A stretch of 64,000 bases of DNA from Hyphomonas adhaerens MHS-3 (lineage in GTDB: Bacteria; Pseudomonadota; Alphaproteobacteria; Caulobacterales; Hyphomonadaceae), in contig NZ_ARYH01000002.1 of NCBI RefSeq assembly GCF_000685235.1, forward strand, positions 186,001 to 250,000, given 5' to 3'. Numbering within the stretch: position 1 is the stretch's first letter; each line of letters begins with the position of its first letter. A program made the position numbers and the translations under genes. Positions 1 through 8,940 of this stretch are shown here, piece after piece. Under the pieces are notes generated by a model. It did no database searches. It was not told the DNA's origin and saw only the letters and a program-made list of their open reading frames with translations.

Positions 1-1
1 G

Positions 2-328
2 CTGATCGAATTGCTGAGCCATTCCAATGGAACATCGGACAAGGCAAGCGGTACCGAGTCTCAGTCCGCCACCTGCCCCATTTGCGAGGCCCTTTCTGTC
101 TGCATGGTCGAGTCTGGGGCGCCGGAGATGCGCGCCAGAACGTTGGTGGAGCGTCTCAATGCGCACGAGCTGTCTGACAAGATCGAGATCACGTCCGATG
201 TGGCTGCTCGTATTGCTACGCTGCAGACGGGTCATGGGAGCGCGCTGAACAGGCTTGCGACTGGTCAAAACAAGCCGGTGGTTCTTGTCCAGAATGGCTC
301 CACCATTGCGCGTTACGTGCCGAGGTGA
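2..328 (+). CDS. 3' end of an unrecognised protein (cut by window edge)
   Basis: The frame is open from the left edge of the window to a TGA at 326-328, so this is the C-terminal part of a longer gene or a gene whose start lies just outside. About 108 residues are visible. A Cys-x-x-Cys pair (CPIC) followed by another Cys nearby could be part of a metal site. The tail is a mix of helix-like and hydrophobic segments ending in ARYVPR. I do not recognise the family. It runs towards the convergent vsr gene. It could also be a chance open frame; the start is not visible. Confidence 0.4.
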   Translation: MIELLSHSNGTSDKASGTESQSATCPICEALSVCMVESGAPEMRARTLVERLNAHELSDKIEITSDVAARIATLQTGHGSALNRLATGQNKPVVLVQNGSTIARYVPR

Positions 329-513
329 GGTCGACACACGTCGCATCCGTAGTCGGTCCGGTCGTTAGGAGCGAACCTGCATACCCCGGGGGGAGGGTCC
401 AACTCTGGAGCCCCTCCTCCCAGACCGGCGGGGTAGTCGATTTTTCTCTGCGGTCAAAAATGTGGAGATATTTTTTTGTTCGAGAAATACCAGTTGCCCG
501 CCGATTCGAGCAT

Positions 514-981
514 CTATTCAGGGCGATCTGGACCAGGGATTACCAGATATTCTTGAGCCGAATCTGGTGTCTCGATCCAATCGATAAGTTGATTGAGGTT
601 CGCTTCGAAATCCGCAGGTTTGAGACCGCACTCCCAGACCACGGCAACCCGCCATCCCAATTCCTGTAATGCAGCAACGTTTTCCGCATCCCGTTCCACA
701 TTTCTTTCGAACTTCTGAGCCCAGAATTCCGGTCGTGTTGTGGGCGTAGTCGCGTATCGGCACTCTGGATGGCGGTGCCAGAAACAGCCATGAACGAAGA
801 TAACGATTCGGCGGCTGGGCATCACGATATCTGGCCTGCCCGGGAGCTTGCGATGGTGCAGTCGATATCGGTATCCACGAGCATGTAGCGCCTTTCGCAA
901 GGCCAGCTCAGGTTTGGTATTCTTGCCACCGATTCCGGACATCATGCGGGAGCGGGTTTTCTGATCGACAATGTCTGCCAT
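514..981 (-). CDS. vsr: Very short patch repair (Vsr) endonuclease
   Basis: Vsr nicks DNA at T:G mismatches that arise when 5-methylcytosine deaminates, and so protects sites modified by a cytosine-5 methylase. The 155-residue product has the family hallmarks in order: SRMMSGI near the N-terminus, a GRPDIV segment holding the catalytic Asp, the VHGCFWHRH motif with catalytic and zinc-binding residues, and a late VWEC segment. The length is normal for the family. It is divergent from the cytosine-5 methyltransferase at 1047, with only 65 bp between the two starts, the expected pairing for Vsr and Dcm-type enzymes. Vsr-like folds can also act as restriction nucleases, so a restriction role with the adjacent ATPase operon cannot be excluded. 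Confidence 0.96.
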   Translation of the reverse strand: MADIVDQKTRSRMMSGIGGKNTKPELALRKALHARGYRYRLHHRKLPGRPDIVMPSRRIVIFVHGCFWHRHPECRYATTPTTRPEFWAQKFERNVERDAENVAALQELGWRVAVVWECGLKPADFEANLNQLIDWIETPDSAQEYLVIPGPDRPE

Positions 982-1046
982 CGATGGTCAGAGCTCCTGG
1001 ACTTGGTTCGCAAAGCACTTCAAGAACGAGATGATCGGAGGGTCAA

Positions 1047-2624
1047 ATGGAAGACTACGGTATCATTGATCTGTTCGCCGGCCCTGGAGGGCTCGGAGAA
1101 GGTTTCAGCCGTCAGCTCAATACCTCAGGTAAACGCGCATTCCGTATCTATCGCTCCGTCGAGATGGACCCGTCCGCTCACTCGACCCTGCGCCTTCGCG
1201 CCTTCCTCAGGACATTGGACGCCATTCCGGAAGAATACCTTGATTTTCATGCGGGTAGATCGTCTGAGCCGGACTGGTCCTCGGTCAACAAGGCGGCCTG
1301 GAAGGAGGCGTGCGCTGAAGCGCTGTGCATGGAGCTCGGAAAGCGTGAAACAACGGAAATCCTATCGGCCGCGATCACTCAGGCCAAGAAAAAGTGGGGT
1401 GACAGGACCGTCGTGATTGGTGGACCTCCTTGCCAGGCCTATTCCCTCGCAGGACGCTCGAGAAACAAGGGCATTCAGGGGTATGATGCAGCTGCGGATC
1501 ATCGCCATTTCCTGTTTCGCGAGTACCTGAATGTCCTCGCATCCCTGAAACCGGCCGTTTTCATCATGGAGAACGTGAAAGGGCTGCTTTCTTCATCCGT
1601 GAATGATCAGCGGGTGTTCGATCTGCTCATGCAAGACCTTCGCAGTGTTGGCGGAGAGAAGGATCTCTACACCCTGGTGCCCCTGACGCTGAAATCCGAA
1701 GGTAATGATCTCCTTGGGGACTGGAAGCCTTCTGACTTCATCATACGTGCTGAAGAGCATGGCATTCCTCAAGCCCGTCACCGGGTCATTCTCCTCGGTA
1801 TTCGGCGAGATGTTGCTCAGAACCTGGGTAGTGGCGGAGCTGAGAATTTCCGGTTTGCTGCGCAGGACAAACCTGTTCCGGCCCAGGCAGTACTCGCCTC
1901 CCTGCCCCGCTTGCGGAGTGGATTGAGCAAGGAAACAAATAGCTGGGCAAACTGGCACAAGGCTGCCCTGTCGGAGATGAAGCGGGTCGAAAAAGCCGTC
2001 AGGAAGGAACCTGCGGCATTGCGAGAACAGGTGGCTCTCAACATCCGGATCTTCTCTGAACTCGATGAGGAGCTGCCACAGTCTTCATCAGCGACCAGCA
2101 TTCCGGGAAACGAGTGCCCTCCAAAACTGCGCGACTGGCTTCACACCCCAGCCCTGCGCGGCACGGCCAATCACCACTCTCGCGGACACATGCGTTCGGA
2201 TCTGGGCAGGTATTTCTTCGCCGCGGCTTTTGCCGGCGCTCATGATCGCTCACCAAAAGCTTCGGAATTTCCTGAAGCTCTCGCACCGGACCACCAAAAC
2301 TGGACAACGGGTGTTTTCGCGGATCGGTTCAGAGCGCAGGTTGCAAGCAGACCCTCGACCACCGTCACCAGTCACATATCCAAGGACGGACACTATTTCA
2401 TCCATCCAGATCCTTTGCAGTGCCGCAGCCTAACTGTGCGCGAGGCTGCCCGGCTTCAAACGTTCCCGGACGACTACCTTTTTCTTGGAAATCGCACTCA
2501 ACAATATGTGCAAGTTGGCAATGCGGTCCCTCCACTTTTGGCCAACCAGATTGCAGATGTTGTCCTTGCAATCCTTGAAAACGCTCCACTCAAATCCCGG
2601 AAAATTCAGCCTAAAGCAGCGTAG
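1047..2624 (+). CDS. DNA (cytosine-5)-methyltransferase
   Basis: The 525-residue enzyme transfers a methyl group from SAM to C5 of cytosine in a specific DNA sequence. Conserved motifs are visible in order: motif I (IDLFAGPGGLGEGF, residues about 7-20), motif IV with the catalytic Cys (GGPPCQAYSLAGRSR), motif VI (MENVKG), motif VIII (QARHRVILLG), the target-recognition region, then motifs IX-X (REAARLQTFPDDY and VQVGNAVPPLLA) at the C-terminus. It is longer than the simplest Dcm enzymes because of insertions between motif VIII and IX. The start has a good ribosome site (GGAGGGT just upstream). It diverges from vsr and converges on the ATPase operon ending at 2908, suggesting that all form one modification-linked module. 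The target sequence cannot be read from the protein. Confidence 0.96.
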   Translation: MEDYGIIDLFAGPGGLGEGFSRQLNTSGKRAFRIYRSVEMDPSAHSTLRLRAFLRTLDAIPEEYLDFHAGRSSEPDWSSVNKAAWKEACAEALCMELGKRETTEILSAAITQAKKKWGDRTVVIGGPPCQAYSLAGRSRNKGIQGYDAAADHRHFLFREYLNVLASLKPAVFIMENVKGLLSSSVNDQRVFDLLMQDLRSVGGEKDLYTLVPLTLKSEGNDLLGDWKPSDFIIRAEEHGIPQARHRVILLGIRRDVAQNLGSGGAENFRFAAQDKPVPAQAVLASLPRLRSGLSKETNSWANWHKAALSEMKRVEKAVRKEPAALREQVALNIRIFSELDEELPQSSSATSIPGNECPPKLRDWLHTPALRGTANHHSRGHMRSDLGRYFFAAAFAGAHDRSPKASEFPEALAPDHQNWTTGVFADRFRAQVASRPSTTVTSHISKDGHYFIHPDPLQCRSLTVREAARLQTFPDDYLFLGNRTQQYVQVGNAVPPLLANQIADVVLAILENAPLKSRKIQPKAA

Positions 2625-2907
2625 TCAGACCCGATGCAAAGCTTTTTGAACCTCTTCCAAGCGCCGATTAGAGGCCAACACTTTCCGAGACTAGGCTATT
2701 CTCCAAGTATTTCAGCGTGCAGATGAATATATATTGTTTGTTTGGCGACGTTTTTGATCAGCCACATTGTGTGTGACACCACTCGCGCTCAAAAATACCG
2801 AAACAAGAGTTCAGGAGATGTCACTCCCCCGCCCTCCGGGTCTGTCTTCGGCTCATCGAGCCGGTTTGCGCTCGACCCTTGTCAATATCAGGGGTCATTT
2901 TCCGCGG
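2625..2907. other. Intergenic stretch between convergent genes
   Basis: The stretch lies between the 3' ends of the methyltransferase and the minus-strand operon. Two short inverted repeats are visible: CGGCTC/GAGCCG at 2849-2863, and GACCCT/AGGGGTC with an intervening loop at 2874-2896 followed by a short T-run. The second could be a weak bidirectional terminator. Small open frames here show no family resemblance and I do not call them. Confidence 0.35.
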
Positions 2908-3687
2908 CTAGAATGGAGCCTTCTCACTACTGGGGCGCCAGCTGTCGAACTCGGATGGAAGCAAGGCATAAATATCTGCTTTGCTCATAGAGTACAGATC
3001 GTAATTCATCTGTAGTTGTTTTGCAATTTTAGTGGCGAGACGCCTTGCGCTTCCCGGCGTCGCTTTTCCCAAAGCATTGCGCTTCATAGTTCCAGTTTTT
3101 GGATCAATATACATTTCAACTGCAGCTTTCATGAGGCCACGAGAGGCTAGGAAGTCCCTATCCTGAGTATATAGTTGCTCGATGGCATCAGAATGTGCGT
3201 AGGGAGGCCTGGATAGAAAGAATTTTGCGACCTCCTCGCCAAAGGAGCGATGAAGCCAGAAGCTCATAAACGCGAGATGTCGGTAATACCTAAACTTTTG
3301 ATATTCCCTGGGAATGTATCGGTATGCACTCCAAAGCTTCCACTCCCCCCCCTTTGGCGGCTTTTCGAGGAGTTGCCTCAAATAGATAGCAGAAATCCAC
3401 GCCCACAGCCCAATGTTCGTGTGTTGCACAACAGCAAGATCAGTGGGAAGGTTTTCAGATAGATACTCCCCCATTTCAAACCTGTCCTTGAATTGAAGCC
3501 CTGCATCAATCTCAATTTCATGAGATACAATGGTTGTCATTTCCGGATCAACGGCGATCGCATCTACAGCTGAAAAGAATGCATCGTCCACTAGGGCTGG
3601 CTTTCGGGCATCAACATTGTCACGCGCTGTCTCAATAAGTGCTTCGAAAGCTTCGATCCCTCGTTGATTGAACATAGCCAATTGCAT
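2908..3687 (-). CDS. DUF6339-like protein, last gene of the GHKL ATPase operon
   Basis: The protein has 259 residues if started at the ATG at 3687, which lies one base after the upstream gene's TAA; the open frame extends further back but only overlaps that gene. It is largely helical, with a central aromatic and arginine-rich segment (FRYYRHLAFMSFWLHR) and a conserved-looking C-terminus with SKADIYALLPSEFDSW. From memory this resembles DUF6339, a family of unknown function found next to GHKL ATPases and cytosine methylases; I could not search to confirm it. No catalytic motif or membrane segment is evident. The one-base spacing implies translational coupling and a shared complex or pathway with the two genes upstream. 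Confidence 0.72.
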   Translation of the reverse strand: MQLAMFNQRGIEAFEALIETARDNVDARKPALVDDAFFSAVDAIAVDPEMTTIVSHEIEIDAGLQFKDRFEMGEYLSENLPTDLAVVQHTNIGLWAWISAIYLRQLLEKPPKGGEWKLWSAYRYIPREYQKFRYYRHLAFMSFWLHRSFGEEVAKFFLSRPPYAHSDAIEQLYTQDRDFLASRGLMKAAVEMYIDPKTGTMKRNALGKATPGSARRLATKIAKQLQMNYDLYSMSKADIYALLPSEFDSWRPSSEKAPF

Positions 3688-3688
3688 C

Positions 3689-4501
3689 TTACACAAACTC
3701 CTCAAGCAAGGTTTTCCCGTTTCGCCACTTTTTCTCCGTAAACGCCGTAACAATTTTGTCTGAAAGTTCTAAGCGCTCTTCGTTTCCATCCGGAAGTTCG
3801 GCATCCTCTCCTCGAAGCGAATATTCGAGGGATTGCTCAACAAATTTCAGCCAATCATCAGCCGGGGAGCCCTCCTCCAATACATTTAGATCTTCATTAT
3901 TAAGGAGAAGCCCAACGACGACCGCACGCAGAATTTCCGGAAATACGTGAACTGGAAAATAGGCTTGATCTTTGGACTTGTTAAAATAGGCCCGATTGAG
4001 CGAAATCACCGGCATATCTGGCGCTGGCCAAGTCACCGACCAAATTCTTGAACCGAGACTATCGGAAAGATCTGGACTAAAGAAACCTTCAAAGCTGCTT
4101 CCTGCATCATTCGTCCCTGGTCCCGCCTGAAGTTTGAAGGGCGATGTTGCTGCAAGCAGTATTCCCCGGGTTGCCTCATCGTTCGATACGAGTTTGAGAC
4201 GAAATTCGAGAATGGCGTTGTCCGGACAATCTTCAAGCACGAACTCTTCGGTGGACCCCCCCTCTGGCAACTCAAACCGGTGCGTATTTCCAAGGAATAG
4301 GACATCCAGCACAAGCAACCGATCGATTGAGGAATCTATGCCAGATTGCTTGAGAATATTTTCTTCATCCCATTGAACCTTAAACACAAATTCATTGGAG
4401 TTTCTATTAAGCTGTTCCACTAATATCAGCTCTGGCTTTTGCTTTATTCGTTTGCGATTTGTGAAATTCCACTTTTCCACAAAATGAGTGCGAACCGACA
4501 T
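3689..4501 (-). CDS. Unknown protein in the GHKL ATPase operon
   Basis: The product is 270 residues, acidic, with alternating beta-like segments in the first 180 residues (for example LLVLDVLFLG and AILEFRLKLV) and a helical, acidic C-terminal third. I do not recognise a family or catalytic motif. It starts three bases after the stop of the ATPase gene and ends one base before the next start, so the three are almost certainly translated as a unit. By position it may be the partner or specificity subunit of the ATPase, but that is inference only. Base composition is more AT-rich than the core genes to the right. Confidence 0.7.
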   Translation of the reverse strand: MSVRTHFVEKWNFTNRKRIKQKPELILVEQLNRNSNEFVFKVQWDEENILKQSGIDSSIDRLLVLDVLFLGNTHRFELPEGGSTEEFVLEDCPDNAILEFRLKLVSNDEATRGILLAATSPFKLQAGPGTNDAGSSFEGFFSPDLSDSLGSRIWSVTWPAPDMPVISLNRAYFNKSKDQAYFPVHVFPEILRAVVVGLLLNNEDLNVLEEGSPADDWLKFVEQSLEYSLRGEDAELPDGNEERLELSDKIVTAFTEKKWRNGKTLLEEFV

Positions 4502-4504
4502 TAC

Positions 4505-6460
4505 TTATCCCCCCACCTTTACCTCTGTTTTAATCAATAGGTCTCGGTGCCTATCGAATCCGCTAGCCACAACCTTAAATTCCGGCTTTTGAACTTCGAC
4601 CACAAGCTTGTTGCCATTCTGTGTAAGGACTTTAGCGGCCTTCTCAGGAGTGATTTCTACACCAATAGTGCTGGAAAAATCGAAATCGATTGGAGTGTAA
4701 TCTTTGAATGAACGGGCATTCCCGCCGACCGAAAGGTAGGCCGTTTCTATTTCGATCGTTAGCGGCAGCGTTATGTCTTCGCCAGCCATCACATCACTAA
4801 GTCCCGCTACTGGCACTATTGAGAAGCCTGTCCTCGCTTGTTCGCGATCGATCCTTACCAATTCGGTAGCACGCTCCCGTTTCGTAATTTCGGGCTTTTT
4901 GGTCTTCTTGCCTTTTTGCTTCTTCGCTTCGCTCGCATCGTTTTGCGATGGTTTTTTGATCGAGAAGATATCAGCGGCGAAGCCTTCGATCTTGTCCTTC
5001 TCCTCATCCTCTCCGACAAGAATTCTATAAAGCTCTCGGGCAGCGTCCATTGCGAAACGAAGAGGCCAGTCAGATTTGAACTTCTTATGATCTTTCAACG
5101 TACCGATAAGCCATTTGGTATGTGCCGGACCCTCGGCCAACCCCAGATAGTCTGACATTTCCTTGTCTTCGACGATTATAAAGCAACATCCGAAGCGGCC
5201 CGATATGTTGTCCTTTTGCTCCGAAAGAATGATGCCATTACGTAGAAATTGACTAATTCCATTTGGAGCCTTTTCAGAGGCCGCCTGGAGAAACACCTCG
5301 AAGATTCCTGTAGTTGCATCACCTTTGATCGGTACAAGATCGACACCGAATTGGACCCCGACCATATGTCCTTTCTCGTACTGATCTTTAATGCGCTGGA
5401 GGTTGTCTTCACTGAAGCAGGAAGCTTTCAAATTGGCGCGTTTGCTTTTTTCATCATCACCTTCGACAGCGGGCTGCATGCCAATAAAGTAGTTCGGATG
5501 GCGATCTTCTTTCATCTGCATCACCTGCCTAGCTTTATTGACCAGCAGATTGGTCTTCTCGAGCTTTTTCTTGTCCTTTATTTTTGAAATCGCGCCATTG
5601 AGACTTTCGGCGTCGATATTTGTGGCCTGACCCGAGATCTCATCAGTAATGGAAACATTGAGTCGACCCCTCAAAATGGGCCAATAGTAGTCATCCAGCA
5701 GGGCCTCTAGAATTGAATCATGACCAACGTTATCGTGCACGGCCGGTATGAGAACAGACAGTCCGTACCCTGCACGATCCAAACTAAACGTCTTGGCAAA
5801 TGATGCTATAGTGTCGCCATCCTCTACGGGCATGAATGAGCTACCATCTGAAGCCGTTTTCCCAAACCGCCCATAGCCCAGGTAGCTGCAATCATCCAAT
5901 TGATGGAAGGGCAGGTTAGAGAATCCAATAAGGAACTCCCGATCATCGTCAGAACGCTTGGTAACTGCCCAAATAGTCGACATGCCCGAGATACGAGTCA
6001 GCGTGGTTTTGCCGACACCATGGTTTCCGAGCGTACCGCTCCCTTTACCGGTAATTCCTTCATTCCACCAGAACCCGACAAAGTTGCTCCCAGAAAGGGC
6101 CTTGTTCTTATCGGTTGAACCGGTCAGGCCCCTAGTCCCATAATCTTCAACTGACAGACAGCGAATGGTCTTTCCTTCGAAATCCTCCGCATATCTGCCG
6201 AGATCATCGCACTTGGTGTGATCGTTCAAACTAAGGCCTTCATCTTCAGTTGAGATGAACCGTTGGAAGTCTGCCCACTGACGGTCAAAAAGTTTGAAAT
6301 AAACAACTACGGGCGGACCAGACTTGTCCAACGCGGCGTCAAGAGAGTTCTGGATTGCTTCTCTGACAACAGATGTCGCCGCGTTTTGCCCGCTAAAGAA
6401 CTGGTCAAGTTTAGATTTTCTGTTGCTGTCAAATGGACCTGATTTTGGAAATACCCACAT
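4505..6460 (-). CDS. GHKL (MutL/MORC-like) ATPase of a methylase-linked defence module
   Basis: The 651-residue protein carries the Bergerat fold of the GHKL superfamily in its N-terminus: the N box with catalytic Glu and Mg-binding Asn (REAIQNSLDA, Glu34 and Asn38), motif G1 (EDYGTRG, Asp106) and motif G2 (GTLGNHGVGKT, about 142-152). Such ATPases dimerise on ATP binding and clamp DNA. MutL/MORC relatives are known inside restriction-modification operons, and the MzaB-type MutL protein belongs to a described defence system, but the Z1 helicase and AIPR partners of that system are absent. The middle has a lysine-rich linker (EAKKQKGKKTKKPEITKRE), and the C-terminal 120 residues look beta-rich. 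It follows a small gene by 14 bp and precedes the next by 3 bp. Confidence 0.88.
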   Translation of the reverse strand: MWVFPKSGPFDSNRKSKLDQFFSGQNAATSVVREAIQNSLDAALDKSGPPVVVYFKLFDRQWADFQRFISTEDEGLSLNDHTKCDDLGRYAEDFEGKTIRCLSVEDYGTRGLTGSTDKNKALSGSNFVGFWWNEGITGKGSGTLGNHGVGKTTLTRISGMSTIWAVTKRSDDDREFLIGFSNLPFHQLDDCSYLGYGRFGKTASDGSSFMPVEDGDTIASFAKTFSLDRAGYGLSVLIPAVHDNVGHDSILEALLDDYYWPILRGRLNVSITDEISGQATNIDAESLNGAISKIKDKKKLEKTNLLVNKARQVMQMKEDRHPNYFIGMQPAVEGDDEKSKRANLKASCFSEDNLQRIKDQYEKGHMVGVQFGVDLVPIKGDATTGIFEVFLQAASEKAPNGISQFLRNGIILSEQKDNISGRFGCCFIIVEDKEMSDYLGLAEGPAHTKWLIGTLKDHKKFKSDWPLRFAMDAARELYRILVGEDEEKDKIEGFAADIFSIKKPSQNDASEAKKQKGKKTKKPEITKRERATELVRIDREQARTGFSIVPVAGLSDVMAGEDITLPLTIEIETAYLSVGGNARSFKDYTPIDFDFSSTIGVEITPEKAAKVLTQNGNKLVVEVQKPEFKVVASGFDRHRDLLIKTEVKVGG

Positions 6461-6474
6461 CGAGTAAAATCTCC

Positions 6475-6696
6475 TTATAGCTTAAATTCACTGCGCGATT
6501 GCGAGCCTATTTCAGTGTATCGCTTCTTCGAGCCATCCACGGCTTCCTGCAGAGCGCGGAATATCTTCTTCACATCTTCGTCGGTGTACTCATATGCGCT
6601 TTTGTTACAAAGATTTCCGATTAATTGGATATCCTTGATAGCTTTATTGACTCTGTTTTCAGCCAGCCGAACAAATTTGTCCCTTTTATCAGACAT
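6475..6696 (-). CDS. Small protein leading the GHKL ATPase operon
   Basis: A 73-residue, highly charged, helical protein with a central segment IRLIGNL-like (KDIQLIGNLCNKSAYEYT) followed by DVKKIFRAL. A clear ribosome site (AAGGAG, seven bases upstream) supports the ATG at 6696. It is the first gene of the minus-strand operon, 14 bp before the ATPase. I do not recognise a named family. The size and position suit a regulator or a small subunit of the ATPase complex. It lacks a clear helix-turn-helix. A near-perfect inverted repeat lies between it and its promoter (6720-6737). Confidence 0.75.
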   Translation of the reverse strand: MSDKRDKFVRLAENRVNKAIKDIQLIGNLCNKSAYEYTDEDVKKIFRALQEAVDGSKKRYTEIGSQSRSEFKL

Positions 6697-6719
6697 ATCA
6701 ACTCTCCTTTGTGCTCAAT

Positions 6720-6737
6720 ATGTTCACATATGAACAT
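6720..6737 (-). promoter_or_regulatory. Inverted repeat in the ATPase-operon promoter, candidate operator
   Basis: ATGTTCA and TGAACAT form perfect 7-bp arms around a 4-bp centre, about 24 bp upstream of the first operon start codon. Just upstream on the operon strand the DNA is very AT-rich (TAATATATAAAAAA), suitable for a -10 element. An operator at or just after the transcription start is a reasonable reading. No controller gene is recognisable next to it. Confidence 0.5.
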
Positions 6738-7281
6738 TATTACAAACATTTTTTATATATTATTGTCTGTAGCGCTTTGGTTGGTGCGTGTTCTCTGCAC
6801 AAAAGACACCTGCCTAGAGCATTACTAATTTGGATATAGGGGGCTAACCTGCTTCCCGTAGCCATGCGCACCATGCTGACTGGAGTGCATGCGGGAGTGC
6901 CGATATTAGGCATTCGAGTTGGAGACTAATTGTCCAATTCGGTTCGAATGTTTCTAGTGTCAGCTCTCGGTGCTAATTCGGAGGGAGTATTCGGCGCTCG
7001 CCAATAGTGAAGCGCGGTCTTGAGCATTGACCTGAGCCCCACGCGTCCCGCGCTTATTTCGAGAGTCTGCCCCTTTCTTGAACCGATCCCAAAATTGCCC
7101 TCATTCTGGGCTGGAGTTTTTGGGGGCAGAGCAGTTCTAATGAGCAAGGCCCAGGGCATCCAATTCCACTTGGAATCGGCGTCGCCTAAAAGTTGACGAA
7201 TCTCTTGGCCAATCATACGGTCATCAAACTGGCGTAGTAGCCGAGGCGGCGGGGGCAAAGTACCGAACGCCCAGTGCGTTG
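6738..7281. other. Intergenic region between the ATPase operon and the reverse transcriptase
   Basis: This 540-bp region separates divergent genes. An open frame on the minus strand at 6926-7258 (TTG start; ATG at 7216) encodes up to 110 residues including SKWNWMPWALLIRTALPP, which reads like protein, but I know no relative and see no ribosome site. The remainder may carry the RT promoter or a noncoding RNA template such as those upstream of many defence RTs. I see no confident msr-msd-like inverted repeat pair by eye. Confidence 0.3.
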
Positions 7282-8940
7282 ATGGCGTACGAGCTCTTTG
7301 TTAGACAGGCAAAGGGCGCGTGCGACGGAAAGACAAAAATCTTTCTGGACTCCCTGACTCTAAGCCCCCGTCCGCCGATCTTGCGGGGAGCCATGCAGAA
7401 CGCGATCAAAGTCGAGATCAAGCGGCTCGCAAAACGCGCCTTTGAGAAGGAGGCAAACGCGGCGGAGCTTGAGAAACACTATCAGGCACAATTTGCCAAA
7501 CGTACCGGTCTTGCAGCCGGTCCCTCTTCCCGTCAAACCTCGCCCCCTTTCTCAAGGCATTTCGATCCAAAATACTGCGCGCGGCACGCCAACTTTTTGG
7601 CGAAGACAATTTGGCACAAGGTTCTGACAAAAGCCTACGAGCCGGCCCCAGCAATATGTTATGCGATCCCAAAACCAGATGGCTCGCACCGCGAAGTCAT
7701 GGCTTTCTCGATTCCGGATGCGGCCCTGGCAAATATTGTATTGCGCCGAAGCCGGGACCGGAACATTAAGCGTCTTTCGCCAGCCTCCTATGCTTACCAT
7801 CCGGACAAGAATGTGTTCGATGCAATACTGGCGCTCAGGGAATTCGATGATCGCGGCAAGCTCTTCGCCGTTCAGATCGATTTTGAGAAATACTTCGACA
7901 ATATCCCATCAAGATATCTGAAGCGGAAGCTGGAGGATTCGGGGCAAATCAGCCTGACACCGCACGAGAAGCACATATTCGATCGCTTCATGCACCATCA
8001 GTACGCATACTACCAAGACTACGCATCGGGCAGCTTCAAGCACCGCCACAAAGGCACGCCGCAAGGGTCTTCCGTTTCGCTCTTGCTGGCGAACCTCGCA
8101 AACCACGATCTTGATGTCGACCTAACTGCTGCGGCTGGCAGATTTGTCCGTTTTGCCGACGATGTCGTCGCACTCAGCTCCGACTATGCGCAGGCGCAAC
8201 TCATCGAGAAGTGTTTTCTGGATCATTGCCGGGTAAGCGGCCTGAAGGTCAACGCGACCAAATCACCTGGAATTGCGATTGTTTCATCAAGGCAGCAAGA
8301 ACTCAGAACCATTCCATATTTCGACTATCTCGGCTACCGATTTTCGCCCTCGGGTTTGACTGCACCGGACAAGACAATTCGAAAGCTGAAAGCGCGCGTA
8401 TCGCGTTTGGCGAACTTGTATCTCATTCATTACCTGCACGCAGGGTTCAACAATTCAAGGTGTAGCGGCACCAACCCACAATATGATTGGGACCTGCTCG
8501 GTCTGATCTACGAGCTTCGCCGGTCCATTTACGGTGGGCTTTCAGAAGCTGAAATATCCGGCTTTATTGAACGTGGGACCCGCCTTCCGCGCATGAAAGG
8601 TCTTATGGGATTTTACTGTTTGCTCGACGATCCTGCGCCGCTCAAGGAGCTTGACGGCTGGATGCTGAGCATCGTGCGCCGTGCAATGCGAACCCGGTAC
8701 CACATTCTTGCCAGCAAATACGGAGCGTCCTGCCCGAAGCCTACCAACAAATCACTCGCAACCGGTACCTGGCTCGACCCGGCAGCATGGCAGGGACCGC
8801 AGCTGCCTGAATCGCGTATGCCAAGCCTCGTTCGCGGGTGGCGGGCTGCGCGCAAGCACTTCTACACGTTTGGTCTCGAAAACGTCGAAGCCCCGAAGTA
8901 CGGCTTTTATTCGGACTTCGAAAACCTGTTCGGATATTAG
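7282..8940 (+). CDS. Reverse transcriptase, probable defence-associated RT
   Basis: The 552-residue protein has an RT domain at about residues 120-380. Visible motifs are: KPDGSHREVMAFSIPDAAL (fingers), SPASYAYHPDKNVFDAI, the first catalytic Asp in AVQIDFEKYFDNIP, the GTPQGSSVSLLLANLANHDLD segment, and the catalytic pair in FVRFADDVVALS. The active site reads FADD instead of the YADD of most bacterial RTs. A C-terminal extension of roughly 170 residues follows, with no group II intron maturase or HNH domain recognised. ATG at 7282 is preferred over the TTG at 7279; no clear ribosome site is seen. The location in a defence island and the downstream metallo-beta-lactamase gene suggest an Abi/UG-type system; the exact class is unknown. 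Confidence 0.9.
   Translation: MAYELFVRQAKGACDGKTKIFLDSLTLSPRPPILRGAMQNAIKVEIKRLAKRAFEKEANAAELEKHYQAQFAKRTGLAAGPSSRQTSPPFSRHFDPKYCARHANFLAKTIWHKVLTKAYEPAPAICYAIPKPDGSHREVMAFSIPDAALANIVLRRSRDRNIKRLSPASYAYHPDKNVFDAILALREFDDRGKLFAVQIDFEKYFDNIPSRYLKRKLEDSGQISLTPHEKHIFDRFMHHQYAYYQDYASGSFKHRHKGTPQGSSVSLLLANLANHDLDVDLTAAAGRFVRFADDVVALSSDYAQAQLIEKCFLDHCRVSGLKVNATKSPGIAIVSSRQQELRTIPYFDYLGYRFSPSGLTAPDKTIRKLKARVSRLANLYLIHYLHAGFNNSRCSGTNPQYDWDLLGLIYELRRSIYGGLSEAEISGFIERGTRLPRMKGLMGFYCLLDDPAPLKELDGWMLSIVRRAMRTRYHILASKYGASCPKPTNKSLATGTWLDPAAWQGPQLPESRMPSLVRGWRAARKHFYTFGLENVEAPKYGFYSDFENLFGY

Noticed and set aside
2742-3015. Two 82-residue plus-strand frames after the cytosine methylase
   Set aside because: Both overlap the 3' end of the DUF6339-like gene, lack ribosome sites and show no protein-like pattern.
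6738-7281. Retron msr-msd upstream of the RT
   Set aside because: No convincing pair of flanking inverted repeats with a branching G; RT length and active site also differ from typical retron RTs.
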